A stretch of DNA of 64,000 nt. It comes from Endozoicomonas sp965232255 (lineage in GTDB: Bacteria > Pseudomonadota > Gammaproteobacteria > Pseudomonadales > Endozoicomonadaceae). This document shows, one piece after another, positions 27,901 through 37,566 of the stretch. The DNA is taken from the NCBI GenBank assembly GCA_965232255.1, contig OZ246962.1, positions 3,720,001 through 3,784,000 on the forward strand, read 5' to 3'. The notes under the pieces were generated by a model that was not told the DNA's origin, searched no databases, and saw only the letters and a list, made by a program, of their open reading frames with translations. How positions within the stretch are numbered: the stretch's first letter is position 1; each line of letters opens with the position of its first letter. The translations under genes and the position numbers were made by a program.

Positions 27901-30900
27901 AAAACATCCTGCTTATCCTTTTGTTGAAAAATTTCTAAGCCACCTGTGCGGTGGTTCACAGGAGCACTAACAGACGGTTGAGCACCGAACTTTTCTAAGC
28001 CACCTGTGCGGTGGTTCACGTTGCGGTTAACGTGGCCGAGCGTGCGGCACATTTCTAAGCCACCTGTGCGGTGGTTCACTGCGTTTCTCTTTCTTAATAG
28101 CCACCAATTCATTTCTAAGCCACCTGTGCGGTGGTTCACGAGAACAAATGTACCTCCGGGCAATTCAATCCTTTCTAAGCCACCTGTGCGGTGGTTCACA
28201 TTTCCGCGTCCGCGCACGCCTCCTCGATCCGTTTCTAAGCCACCTGTGCGGTGGTTCACGACTACAGACGGCTCATTCACCTATCGCGTGATTTCTAAGC
28301 CACCTGTGCGGTGGTTCACAACGGGCACTGGCGAGCGCTGGCCGCCAGCTATTTCTAAGCCACCTGTGCGGTGGTTCACGTACTCTCGAACTCGCGTAGC
28401 TCGTGAGCCGATTTCTAAGCCACCTGTGCGGTGGTTCACCATTCGCGCCCAACATCTGTCGTTAATATTTTTTTCTAAGCCACCTGTGCGGTGGTTCACG
28501 CCTATTTATCCGTACCGCAACAATGCTGGCATTTCTAAGCCACCTGTGCGGTGGTTCACTTATAAAGACACATTTCTAGATTTGTCGAAATTTTCTAAGC
28601 CACCTGTGCGGTGGTTCACATAATATTATGCAAAGAGCAAGTAAAAATGGTTTTCTAAGCCACCTGTGCGGTGGTTCACCGTGGCCGGGTAATATCTGAA
28701 TTTCAGCATACTTTCTAAGCCACCTGTGCGGTGGTTCACATCTTGATGTATACAGAAACAACTCGATTTTATTTCTAAGCCACCTGTGCGGTGGTTCACT
28801 TTGTGCGCTGCACTGCTTGCAAATTTTACCATTTCTAAGCCACCTGTGCGGTGGTTCACGTTTTGCTCGGTGTCAGTGCCGGCCAGAGTTATTTCTAAGC
28901 CACCTGTGCGGTGGTTCACTCAGGTTGTCTGTTGCTGAGCGCATTTCAAGATTTCTAAGCCACCTGTGCGGTGGTTCACAGGTTTGAATTGATTGAGAGA
29001 TATACGCCACGTTTCTAAGCCACCTGTGCGGTGGTTCACGTAATCCCATTAGCTGATTCTGCGAATTTGTTTTTCTAAGCCACCTGTGCGGTGGTTCACG
29101 ATAACATACTGACCTATGTGAATGTGCTGAATTTCTAAGCCACCTGTGCGGTGGTTCACTTCGGCTCGCATGGGTTGATAATTGGGGATCGTTTCTAAGC
29201 CACCTGTGCGGTGGTTCACGAAGGCGGCCAGCGCGTATTGCATGGCCTGTTTTTCTAAGCCACCTGTGCGGTGGTTCACAAGCCCATGTTGCGGTAACTC
29301 ACATACAGGCATTTCTAAGCCACCTGTGCGGTGGTTCACAGGAATGCACTCCTACGTAGCGTACTCTCAATTTTCTAAGCCACCTGTGCGGTGGTTCACT
29401 TGACTAGACGCCAGTCACCCTCAGTAATCTTTTTCTAAGCCACCTGTGCGGTGGTTCACTCACCCAGGTGCAGTACGTCATCGGTCTGGTTTTTCTAAGC
29501 CACCTGTGCGGTGGTTCACATGGCTGATTTGGATATAGCCACGCAGGACAATTTCTAAGCCACCTGTGCGGTGGTTCACGGCGGTTGGGCTGTGTACGGG
29601 GTCGAGTTTCATTTCTAAGCCACCTGTGCGGTGGTTCACCCGTCACTTGAGCAGTATTTCCAGATAATCAAATTTCTAAGCCACCTGTGCGGTGGTTCAC
29701 TCGACGGTTTCAACGTAAGGCTCTAACTGGAATTTCTAAGCCACCTGTGCGGTGGTTCACTATTCATCGACCCGGACACCACCATGTCTAGTTTTCTAAG
29801 CCACCTGTGCGGTGGTTCACGGTATGACCAACACTACCGGCGCAAACATAGCTTTCTAAGCCACCTGTGCGGTGGTTCACCAACATAAAGGCGTGGGTCA
29901 CAATCAATTAAGTTTCTAAGCCACCTGTGCGGTGGTTCACCCGGACTACCCAATCAGCGACTGGCAACTTGATTTCTAAGCCACCTGTGCGGTGGTTCAC
30001 TTGGCGCCATTGCCGGTTGAGCGTGGCCAACCTTTCTAAGCCACCTGTGCGGTGGTTCACACGGCGCATTTCAGCCCATTGTTGGTCTGGTATTTCTAAG
30101 CCACCTGTGCGGTGGTTCACGGTTGCGGCTTAAATCAAGAGTCTAGCGCACTTTTCTAAGCCACCTGTGCGGTGGTTCACGGCCAGATAGACTGGTGGGA
30201 TTTTGAACATTCTTTCTAAGCCACCTGTGCGGTGGTTCACCGGCTCCCCCGCCGGGTTTTTTTTGCTGATTTTTTCTAAGCCACCTGTGCGGTGGTTCAC
30301 GAAGAAGTATTTGATGTTCAGGTAGACCGTACTTTCTAAGCCACCTGTGCGGTGGTTCACCCATCCGAGAAAACCGCGTGGCGGTACGTTTATTTCTAAG
30401 CCACCTGTGCGGTGGTTCACTTTCTGGGGAGGTTCTGGAATTGGCTGACCAGTTTCTAAGCCACCTGTGCGGTGGTTCACTGATCAAAGATTTTGACTGT
30501 TCAGTTATTTGCTTTCTAAGCCACCTGTGCGGTGGTTCACGTTGGCGGAGATTCATCTACCTGTCATTGATCTTTCTAAGCCACCTGTGCGGTGGTTCAC
30601 GTTAAATTGTCGCTGGTCTTCGCTGATCAGTTTTTCTAAGCCACCTGTGCGGTGGTTCACAGCTTACCAAACACTTTCTTTTTAGGTCTACGTTTCTAAG
30701 CCACCTGTGCGGTGGTTCACGAGTATTTTGGTGTTGGATTACGCACGTACTGTTTCTAAGCCACCTGTGCGGTGGTTCACGGTGCAGGTTGAATTGTCCG
30801 ATCAACTGTTTCTTTCTAAGCCACCTGTGCGGTGGTTCACCCCTGACACAATACCGCCCACTCCCGCAGTTTTTTCTAAGCCACCTGTGCGGTGGTTCAC

Positions 30901-33300
30901 GCGGCGTACCGAGAGCTGCTACTCCGCCAGCGTTTCTAAGCCACCTGTGCGGTGGTTCACGGGCGGGTATTTGGTGTGGTGCGCGGGGTTATTTTCTAAG
31001 CCACCTGTGCGGTGGTTCACGAAATCAAGATGGGGGACTCCAGTGTGACACTTTTCTAAGCCACCTGTGCGGTGGTTCACTCCAGCACGTGATCCGTGCC
31101 TAGGCCACTAGGTTTCTAAGCCACCTGTGCGGTGGTTCACACCACTACTTAATGATGAAATGATTACACAATTTTCTAAGCCACCTGTGCGGTGGTTCAC
31201 GCAGTCATCCAGGCGCGCACGTCGCGCATCGATTTCTAAGCCACCTGTGCGGTGGTTCACCTGTGCACACAGAGCCAGACAGGTTGGTGATATTTCTAAG
31301 CCACCTGTGCGGTGGTTCACGAGATCCGCCGTTTTCGTGTACGAGAGTTTGCTTTCTAAGCCACCTGTGCGGTGGTTCACCATCGCACACCCTCCGAAAC
31401 CGTTAATTGATTTTTCTAAGCCACCTGTGCGGTGGTTCACGGAGCCACCAACCCGGCCAATGCGTGAACATCTTTCTAAGCCACCTGTGCGGTGGTTCAC
31501 GTCTTACGATCTTTTTTCGTTTGGCCGGAACATTTCTAAGCCACCTGTGCGGTGGTTCACATTTCTGCTGAAGAAATGGGCAGTGCGCTGGATTTCTAAG
31601 CCACCTGTGCGGTGGTTCACCGAGTCTCAAGCTTCATTGCCTTTTGGTTTATTTTCTAAGCCACCTGTGCGGTGGTTCACGTTTGTAATCTCGCATCATG
31701 CGTTGGATTTCCTTTCTAAGCCACCTGTGCGGTGGTTCACTGTCAGCCTTACGCCGATGAGACTTGTAGCTTTTTCTAAGCCACCTGTGCGGTGGTTCAC
31801 TGCAGAACTCCGGGCAAAGAGTTTTTCGTCAATTTCTAAGCCACCTGTGCGGTGGTTCACGGCAGCTCTGTGTAGAGAGATAGCGCCAAATTTTTCTAAG
31901 CCACCTGTGCGGTGGTTCACGAGCTAGCAGCCCGCTATCTACAACCTATGTCTTTCTAAGCCACCTGTGCGGTGGTTCACGGACAGTTTCAGTCGGGTAA
32001 TCGATCCAGAATTTTCTAAGCCACCTGTGCGGTGGTTCACGGGCACTACTGGTGCCTGCATACAACGCGGTTTTTCTAAGCCACCTGTGCGGTGGTTCAC
32101 GTCCTAGGGGTAACGGCTGTGCTCATTTAGCTTTTCTAAGCCACCTGTGCGGTGGTTCACTGTTTTTTAATTCAGATATTTGTCATTCTGATTTTCTAAG
32201 CCACCTGTGCGGTGGTTCACAGTGATCAATATAACCAGGAACACCATATACATTTCTAAGCCACCTGTGCGGTGGTTCACGAATGCGACGACGGCGAGAG
32301 CGGTTTCACCCTTTTCTAAGCCACCTGTGCGGTGGTTCACCCGGACACGATCAAACGCGCTCTGAGAGCGTGTTTCTAAGCCACCTGTGCGGTGGTTCAC
32401 GTGGGCATACCCACAAAAGGAGATAACAACATTTTCTAAGCCACCTGTGCGGTGGTTCACAACTATGACCATCCGACGTTAGAGAAGCTATCTTTCTAAG
32501 CCACCTGTGCGGTGGTTCACGTTGATGCACCCCTTGGAAGGTGCCAGAGTCGTTTCTAAGCCACCTGTGCGGTGGTTCACACACTGATTAGCGAGGACGT
32601 AGAGATTCCCGATTTCTAAGCCACCTGTGCGGTGGTTCACAATGCATCTGGCGGATGCGGCGAAATCCCGTGTTTCTAAGCCACCTGTGCGGTGGTTCAC
32701 ATCTCATCCCTAAGCGTCCCCTTTATGACATATTTCTAAGCCACCTGTGCGGTGGTTCACTTGCCATGCCTGGCATTCATTCACTGAGCTATTTTCTAAG
32801 CCACCTGTGCGGTGGTTCACTTGATCCAAAGTCGACAGTCACCCTGTACGAATTTCTAAGCCACCTGTGCGGTGGTTCACTCTACGAGGCGTTTGCCAAG
32901 CGGTACTATCTGTTTCTAAGCCACCTGTGCGGTGGTTCACCCGGCGGAACAGGTCGTTATCCGGCACGTAAGTTTCTAAGCCACCTGTGCGGTGGTTCAC
33001 GCAAGGAGATCGTACTGCGCGTCAACAGTACATTTCTAAGCCACCTGTGCGGTGGTTCACTGTCACGTTTTGCAATGACCGGCCTGAGTGTCTTTCTAAG
33101 CCACCTGTGCGGTGGTTCACTAAATCAGCGCGGTGAGCGTCGCGTTCTTCGTTTTCTAAGCCACCTGTGCGGTGGTTCACTTAGACGATCGGTGCAGTTG
33201 TGATAATTGTTCTTTCTAAGCCACCTGTGCGGTGGTTCACCCCAATTACCTGGAACCGCTAACGCGATTCTATTTCTAAGCCACCTGTGCGGTGGTTCAC
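24932..33300 (-). CRISPR. Type I-F CRISPR array with 140 repeats and 139 spacers
   Basis: A 28-base repeat recurs every 60 bases. Read on the minus strand it starts GTGAA, has the stem CCACC-GCACA-GGTGG and ends with the handle CTTAGAAA, the I-F consensus layout. Spacers are 32 bases, except one of 33 at 29640-29672 that shifts the phase. All repeats look identical except 25052-25079, which has the old GCATA loop. The leader side is 33300, next to cas6f, so the newest spacers are at high coordinates. Two spacers are exact duplicates side by side (25440-25471, 25500-25531), and one occurs at both 26220-26251 and 27240-27271. Cas6f would cut each repeat after the stem to give 60-nt crRNAs. Confidence 0.99.
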
Positions 33301-33447
33301 AGTATGAATAGCACAATAACCTTCAGATTTTCCGGGGAAAACTTACTGTAATAACCAAAAAACTTCCTCTCCAAGCCGAAAGAAAAAAGTGATTATTTTT
33401 CAACGAGTTACAAGCCCGCATTTTTAAAGAAGTTTTTTATCCCGAAT
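33301..33447 (-). promoter_or_regulatory. CRISPR leader between cas6f and the array
   Basis: 147 AT-rich bases between the cas6f stop and the first, leader-proximal repeat. By position and by homology with other I-F loci this is the leader that drives pre-crRNA transcription and spacer integration. No confident promoter or IHF consensus was found by eye. Confidence 0.75.
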
Positions 33448-34059
33448 TTATAGAAACTCGGGAACTGTGGCTGAGCCGTGCTGACCACCAGCCAACCCAT
33501 AGGTACCAAACGATCCAGTACAAGCTGAAGGTACGGCTTTCTTGGTAATGACCAATTGAAAATGTTGTCCTGTGCTGGAACTGTTCAAGGATAGATAAGC
33601 GCGTTCCCCTTTAGATGATGCCAATAAGCGTTTTTTACGCTCTTCCAGTAAAGCTTTATCAGCTTCTATCCCGTTTTTTTTCAGATGCTGAAGGAACTTG
33701 TCCATCCGCTTTTGCACCTGATTTACGCTGCCCTTTTCGACTTGACGAGTACGGCTATAGGTAGCAAACGCTCTGTGCTCTGGCACAGGCTGGATGCCGC
33801 CTACGATTTGGATAGCCCCTCCTGCTTCAAGATGTGGCAAACGGGTTTCCTGCAAGAGCTGCTCTAAACCTTCGCAGGGACCAAAAACTCGCAGACAGTC
33901 ACCCGGATGGTTGTTTTTCAGTTGAGGGAAAGCGATAGCAATATCCTGGCGGCCCGTTGACGCTAGAAAGCCATGAATCTGCTGGATCATTTTGCCCAAC
34001 ATCCATCCCGTTTCATTGGGGGGCGTTTGGCAGTGAATTTCGAGGTAATGGGTCAGCAT
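33448..34059 (-). CDS. cas6f: Cas6f (Csy4) pre-crRNA endoribonuclease
   Basis: 203 residues. The N-terminus HYLEIH and the C-terminal SSSTGQHFQLVITK and YGLAGG match Csy4. The catalytic histidine is at position 29 (MIQQIHGF), exactly as in Pseudomonas Csy4. A positively charged helix follows (RTRQVEKGSVNQVQKRM), the expected RNA-binding arginine helix. It binds the repeat hairpin, cuts at its 3' base and stays on the crRNA as part of the Csy complex. AGGAG precedes the ATG. Nine bases separate it from cas7f. Confidence 0.96.
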   Translation of the reverse strand: MLTHYLEIHCQTPPNETGWMLGKMIQQIHGFLASTGRQDIAIAFPQLKNNHPGDCLRVFGPCEGLEQLLQETRLPHLEAGGAIQIVGGIQPVPEHRAFATYSRTRQVEKGSVNQVQKRMDKFLQHLKKNGIEADKALLEERKKRLLASSKGERAYLSLNSSSTGQHFQLVITKKAVPSACTGSFGTYGLAGGQHGSATVPEFL

Positions 34060-34068
34060 TATGGTCTC

Positions 34069-35136
34069 CTATTTCTTTGCACTCTCTTTTTTCTTGGCAT
34101 CCTTCTTTTTGCCTTCACCGCTATAGACGCCACCCCGGATAAGACAGGCCATCACATAATGTTCCCGAGGGGAGATAGTGCCTTGCTGGAGTGTGCTGAT
34201 CATCTCCTCAATATTCATTAAGTGGGTGTAAAGGTCATCTTTGGTGTCATTGGGCAGACGTACAGCCTCAGCACGTTGCTGTACAACACCATAAGGCTCT
34301 ATGGCGATGGCACCATACTGTTGTGCCTTCTTGTGCCAAGTGTCGATCGTACGGATAGCATTACCGATTTTCTGGCTATGCATAGTCGCCTGCCGCCCCT
34401 TTTCACCAACCTTTGGTTGATAGGCTTTTGATGACAAGACTTTGCCCTCTTTGCCTTCAGCGAACTCCTGACTGGGATAAACCTCCTGACCAAAACCAAG
34501 ATTGCCCTCGCCCGAAACTCTCAAACGCAGGGGTAGGTCGGCACCGGAAAGTGCTCCGGCAATTTTATCCCGCAGGGTAGCGAACGATTCATGCTGGCTG
34601 TAATCGTGGTCGAGAGCATTTTCAACAGTAAATGTGGTTTTCGTTCCATCGTCCTCTGTGATGGTGACTGTTTTTCCTGTTGCGTAACGGTTCCGCCACA
34701 TCCAGCGGCCATTGATAACATTGGTCAGATAGCGAGCAGCTAATTCGGTATAACCGTTCAGACCCCGGTAAAGCTCGGCAAGTGTTTCCAGATGCTCGAA
34801 AAATACCGGTACATTACAGGCACCAGGTTGGCGAGATTGGCCGCTGAAGGTGATCGAAAAATCCAGCTGGAAACGATCACAGGTTTCTGGCAGATAGCAG
34901 ACATCAATGGTTTGGATATTGGCGTTTTTGGGGTCGAGAATCTTCTCTTGCTCGTTTTCCGACTTTTTGCCACTTCTGTCGATACCAGAGTAGTTGGAGA
35001 TGGTTCCTCTCTGGGTTTGGCGAGTGATCAGAATTGGGCCTGAATAAGCATCGTTTCCTTTACAGGTAAACACACCATTGGAAGGGACAATGGAGCGGGT
35101 GTAATTGAGCATGGAGGGCAGTTCAAGTTTGGCCAT
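34069..35136 (-). CDS. cas7f: Cas7f (Csy3) crRNA backbone subunit
   Basis: 355 residues from the ATG at 35136, where GGAG precedes and MAKLELPSMLNYTRSIVPSN matches the Csy3 N-terminus. The open frame extends 43 codons further into cas5f, which is not used. The repeated-backbone subunit binds the guide in six-base steps with every sixth base flipped out. The tail is lysine-rich (KKKDAKKKESAKK), an unusual basic extension. Operon: cas8f-cas5f-cas7f-cas6f. Confidence 0.96.
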   Translation of the reverse strand: MAKLELPSMLNYTRSIVPSNGVFTCKGNDAYSGPILITRQTQRGTISNYSGIDRSGKKSENEQEKILDPKNANIQTIDVCYLPETCDRFQLDFSITFSGQSRQPGACNVPVFFEHLETLAELYRGLNGYTELAARYLTNVINGRWMWRNRYATGKTVTITEDDGTKTTFTVENALDHDYSQHESFATLRDKIAGALSGADLPLRLRVSGEGNLGFGQEVYPSQEFAEGKEGKVLSSKAYQPKVGEKGRQATMHSQKIGNAIRTIDTWHKKAQQYGAIAIEPYGVVQQRAEAVRLPNDTKDDLYTHLMNIEEMISTLQQGTISPREHYVMACLIRGGVYSGEGKKKDAKKKESAKK

Positions 35137-35167
35137 AACAAGTCTCCTTTCGATCGGTTTTGGTTTA

Positions 35168-36079
35168 TCAGTTTTGGGTATCAACAACACATAAACGGTG
35201 GACGGGATGCCAAGTGTGCCGCCACAACGCGCCCATTCCCTGTAAGTCACAGCTATTGGCGGCATGGATTAGGGAAGGCAGATATCGCCACTGGGCCAGA
35301 GAAATCACAGGTTCTGCATAGGCATGGGGGAGTTGTTGTCTGGTGCCGGGGCGTTGCACCGGCTCTTCCAACAGTCGGTAACCGATGGCAATGGGGATCA
35401 GCCAACCTGGCTGCTGGCGATGAAATTGACCATCATCACCTTTGGTAATAGCCAACGCATCAAGAAGGCGGTCGAGCGCATCTCTGGTATCGTCATCCTT
35501 GCCATCCAAATGCTCTTTGGCATTGCAGAGCAGCCATCCAGAGGGAAGCTTGCGTAACGCTTCCGCCAGTTTTCCGGACGACATAACAAAAAAGGGTTCC
35601 GTGGGCTTAACCATGCGCCCACCAGCAATTGGAGTCGGTAAAAGGCTGGCGGACAACTGGGTTAGATTGTTTTTGCTAAAGACATCCTGGAGGCACTCTT
35701 CGTCACCATCTTCGTCCTGCATCACCTTGATGATCAAGGTAATACCAAGATCACCTTTTAACTCCTGAACAATGGATGGATTTATCTCCTCCGGTCTTGT
35801 CGGTGCCATACCATGGAGAGCTTGCGGGCATTTGGATTGCCCCTCATAAAGAGAGAGTCTGTGCCCGATAATGGCAACACTGTGGAAGACCATCTCCTCT
35901 GCCTCAGCCTTTTCTACCTCTCTGACCAACCAATTCAGCTGCAACCAGTGCATAAAACCGGTAAAGGAAGTGATAGCTGGGAGACCAGCCACATGGAGGT
36001 TGGCCTCCGTATTGACATTTTCCAGTTGTAAATTGGGAAGAACCAGGTAGCCTGCATGGGTCATATTGCTGTTGTTCAC
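35168..36079 (-). CDS. cas5f: Cas5f (Csy2) subunit
   Basis: 303 residues from a GTG at 36079 with GGAGGG six bases upstream. The GTGA overlaps the cas8f stop by four bases, the usual coupled arrangement; an in-frame ATG at 36064 is the alternative. The sequence GYLVLPNLQLENVNTEANLH, GLPAITSFTGFMHWLQLNW and GRMVKPTEPFFVMSSGKLAE follows Csy2. It binds the 5' handle of the crRNA and with Cas8f reads the CC PAM. cas7f starts 31 bases later. Confidence 0.95.
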   Translation of the reverse strand: MNNSNMTHAGYLVLPNLQLENVNTEANLHVAGLPAITSFTGFMHWLQLNWLVREVEKAEAEEMVFHSVAIIGHRLSLYEGQSKCPQALHGMAPTRPEEINPSIVQELKGDLGITLIIKVMQDEDGDEECLQDVFSKNNLTQLSASLLPTPIAGGRMVKPTEPFFVMSSGKLAEALRKLPSGWLLCNAKEHLDGKDDDTRDALDRLLDALAITKGDDGQFHRQQPGWLIPIAIGYRLLEEPVQRPGTRQQLPHAYAEPVISLAQWRYLPSLIHAANSCDLQGMGALWRHTWHPVHRLCVVDTQN

Positions 36080-37350
36080 AGGGTTCCCTCCAGCCAATTC
36101 AAAAGCGCAAGGGTAAGTGCCTTGTTATCGCTGTCATCCAACAGTGGATTCTGTTCCTGTCCCTTCTTGAACTGTGCACTCCGTAAGGCTATCAAGGCGT
36201 TTTCTTTGATAAGTTCAAACTGCTCACGATCAGCCGTGCCATCTAGCCAAGCCAGTTCATGTTCAGGTAGATGTCCGAAGAGTTCTTTTTTCTCATCAGC
36301 CGTCATGGTCATCGTTTGTTGGCGTAAGGCGCTGAGGGGAGCCATAAGCTGGGCGATAATCGAGGCGGCAACACGGCTATGTCGCTGGCGTTTAGCTCTA
36401 GCAGGCATACCGGCAATACCGGGATTGAGTAGTTCTGTCACATCCAGCGGGTTCTGCCTCGCCAGTGCAAACAGGGTTTTACTGTGCTTTTGCAGGCGAA
36501 CGCGTTTTTTCTCTTGTTGAGAGGGAGCCGAGGGGATGTCCGCATAGAGATGTCGATACAGGCCACCCAGTTCGGCATTGAACGGCCCAACATTAATAGG
36601 CTGGGTGCCGCCAACCTTGGTTATTTTGGTGTTAATCCACTGGGCTAGCTGCTCATCTTCTCGCCGAGACTTCAGGCGTTGATGGAGTTCGCGGGTAAAG
36701 CTAAAGGAAGCGACAGGGGTAATGACAATATCCTGCCCGACTCCTACAGGCCAGATAACCTGCTTGAGCAACCTATCTGGTGCCCTTGTAGCATCCGGCA
36801 TGGCCCAACAACTGGCTGCTGTCTGTTCAAGCTCCGCTAACCAATTCTTTGACAAGCCTAATTTCTGCAAAACGTCAGTTACGGCTGTTTCCTTGTGAGC
36901 CAGAGCTTTAAACACGGAGGTAATTTGGCTATTCAGGGAGAATTCCTGCGCCAGAAAACGAAAATATCCCGCATAAGCTGCATTACCAGCACCACTGGTT
37001 AACCGTCCACAATCAATGCTGGCCGAGTGAATGAAAGGACTCTCAGTTGGTGCATGCCCAAGTTCTGCCTCCATAACTGTGCAGATTTGTACGTTGGCAT
37101 TAGGGCATTTCAGGTTGTGAGTTCCCACCATCGTTATGGTGTTTTGCAAGGTGGTTAGTTTTTTTTCGTCACCAAGAAACGCCTGCGCCGTACTTCCAGC
37201 GTGTAGAGCCTCATCATTTTTCTTGCATTTATTGACTGTGGCATTGATCAGCGCAATCAGAAAGGTTGGCAGCTCGGCATCAGCCACTGGTATTGGCGGG
37301 GTATCAAAGCGAGTTAACTGCTCCGGAAGCTCTTTTGCATCTCTATTCAT
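36076..37350 (-). CDS. cas8f: Cas8f (Csy1) large subunit
   Basis: 424 residues. The ATG at 37350 has AGGAGGT upstream, and is chosen over a TTG 25 codons earlier that would run through the promoter. The protein fits Csy1 in size and in blocks such as NLKCPNANVQICTVMEAELG and HKETAVTDVLQKLGLSKNW. In the Csy complex it contacts the PAM and seed end and recruits Cas2-3. First gene of the effector operon, whose promoter (37389-37416) overlaps the predicted extended target of the mini-CRISPR guide. Confidence 0.94.
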   Translation of the reverse strand: MNRDAKELPEQLTRFDTPPIPVADAELPTFLIALINATVNKCKKNDEALHAGSTAQAFLGDEKKLTTLQNTITMVGTHNLKCPNANVQICTVMEAELGHAPTESPFIHSASIDCGRLTSGAGNAAYAGYFRFLAQEFSLNSQITSVFKALAHKETAVTDVLQKLGLSKNWLAELEQTAASCWAMPDATRAPDRLLKQVIWPVGVGQDIVITPVASFSFTRELHQRLKSRREDEQLAQWINTKITKVGGTQPINVGPFNAELGGLYRHLYADIPSAPSQQEKKRVRLQKHSKTLFALARQNPLDVTELLNPGIAGMPARAKRQRHSRVAASIIAQLMAPLSALRQQTMTMTADEKKELFGHLPEHELAWLDGTADREQFELIKENALIALRSAQFKKGQEQNPLLDDSDNKALTLALLNWLEGTL

Positions 37351-37388
37351 GCCGGTGCGACCTCCTGCGGACCCGTGAAATTGCGCAC

Positions 37389-37416
37389 AATATATACCGC
37401 AATTGAACAATTTCAA
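37389..37416 (-). promoter_or_regulatory. Predicted promoter of the cas8f-cas5f-cas7f-cas6f operon
   Basis: On the minus strand -35 TTGAAA (37416-37411) and -10 TATATT (37394-37389) are spaced by 16 bases. Transcription would begin near 37382, giving a leader of about 30 bases to the AGGAGGT and the ATG at 37350. Confidence 0.6.
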
Positions 37417-37418
37417 AT

Positions 37419-37440
37419 ATTTCAATTCAAATTAAACAGG
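37419..37440 (-). promoter_or_regulatory. CC-flanked target site of the mini-CRISPR guide upstream of the cas8f promoter
   Basis: On the minus strand CC (37440-37439) is followed by TGTTTAATTTGAATTGA (37438-37422). The guide at 37498-37517 has the same bases except at positions 6 and 12, then diverges from 18. CC on the 5' side is the I-F PAM. The site ends three bases before the -35 hexamer and a full Csy footprint would cover that hexamer. Confidence 0.75.
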
Positions 37441-37469
37441 AGTTTTGCTACTTTCCCTAACACGGTGGC

Positions 37470-37545
37470 GTTAACCACCGTATAGGTGGCTTAGAAATGT
37501 TTCATTTGGATTGATCTGTTGCCCACCGCACAGGTGGAGAGAGTA
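37470..37545 (+). ncRNA. One-spacer mini-CRISPR in the cas1-cas8f intergenic region, probable regulatory crRNA
   Basis: A repeat-like unit at 37470-37497 keeps the stem CCACC/GGTGG and the exact 3' handle CTTAGAAA of the main array, with loop GTATA and one other change. A second unit at 37518-37545 keeps only the stem-loop CCACCGCACAGGTGG, its flanks being diverged. The 20 bases between are TGTTTCATTTGGATTGATCT. If transcribed in the plus direction Cas6f could release a guide RNA of about 48 nt with a short spacer. It is apart from the arrays, in the opposite strand sense to the main array, and its guide matches the effector-operon promoter. No clear promoter of its own was found; the cas1 transcript could carry it. 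Cas-regulating RNAs of this design (CreR type) are known in other CRISPR subtypes. Confidence 0.8.
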
Positions 37546-37566
37546 CCAACAACAGGATCTCATTCG

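Noticed and set aside
24932..33300. Many long open frames in both directions with repeated SKPPVRWFT, FLSHLCGGS or VNHRTGGLE motifs
   Set aside because: They are produced by the CRISPR repeat itself, whose 60-base period is a multiple of three. The variable parts are spacers; there are no ribosome-binding sites.
37351..37425. Upstream TTG start for cas8f
   Set aside because: It would place the start codon inside the promoter; the ATG at 37350 has a perfect AGGAGGT.
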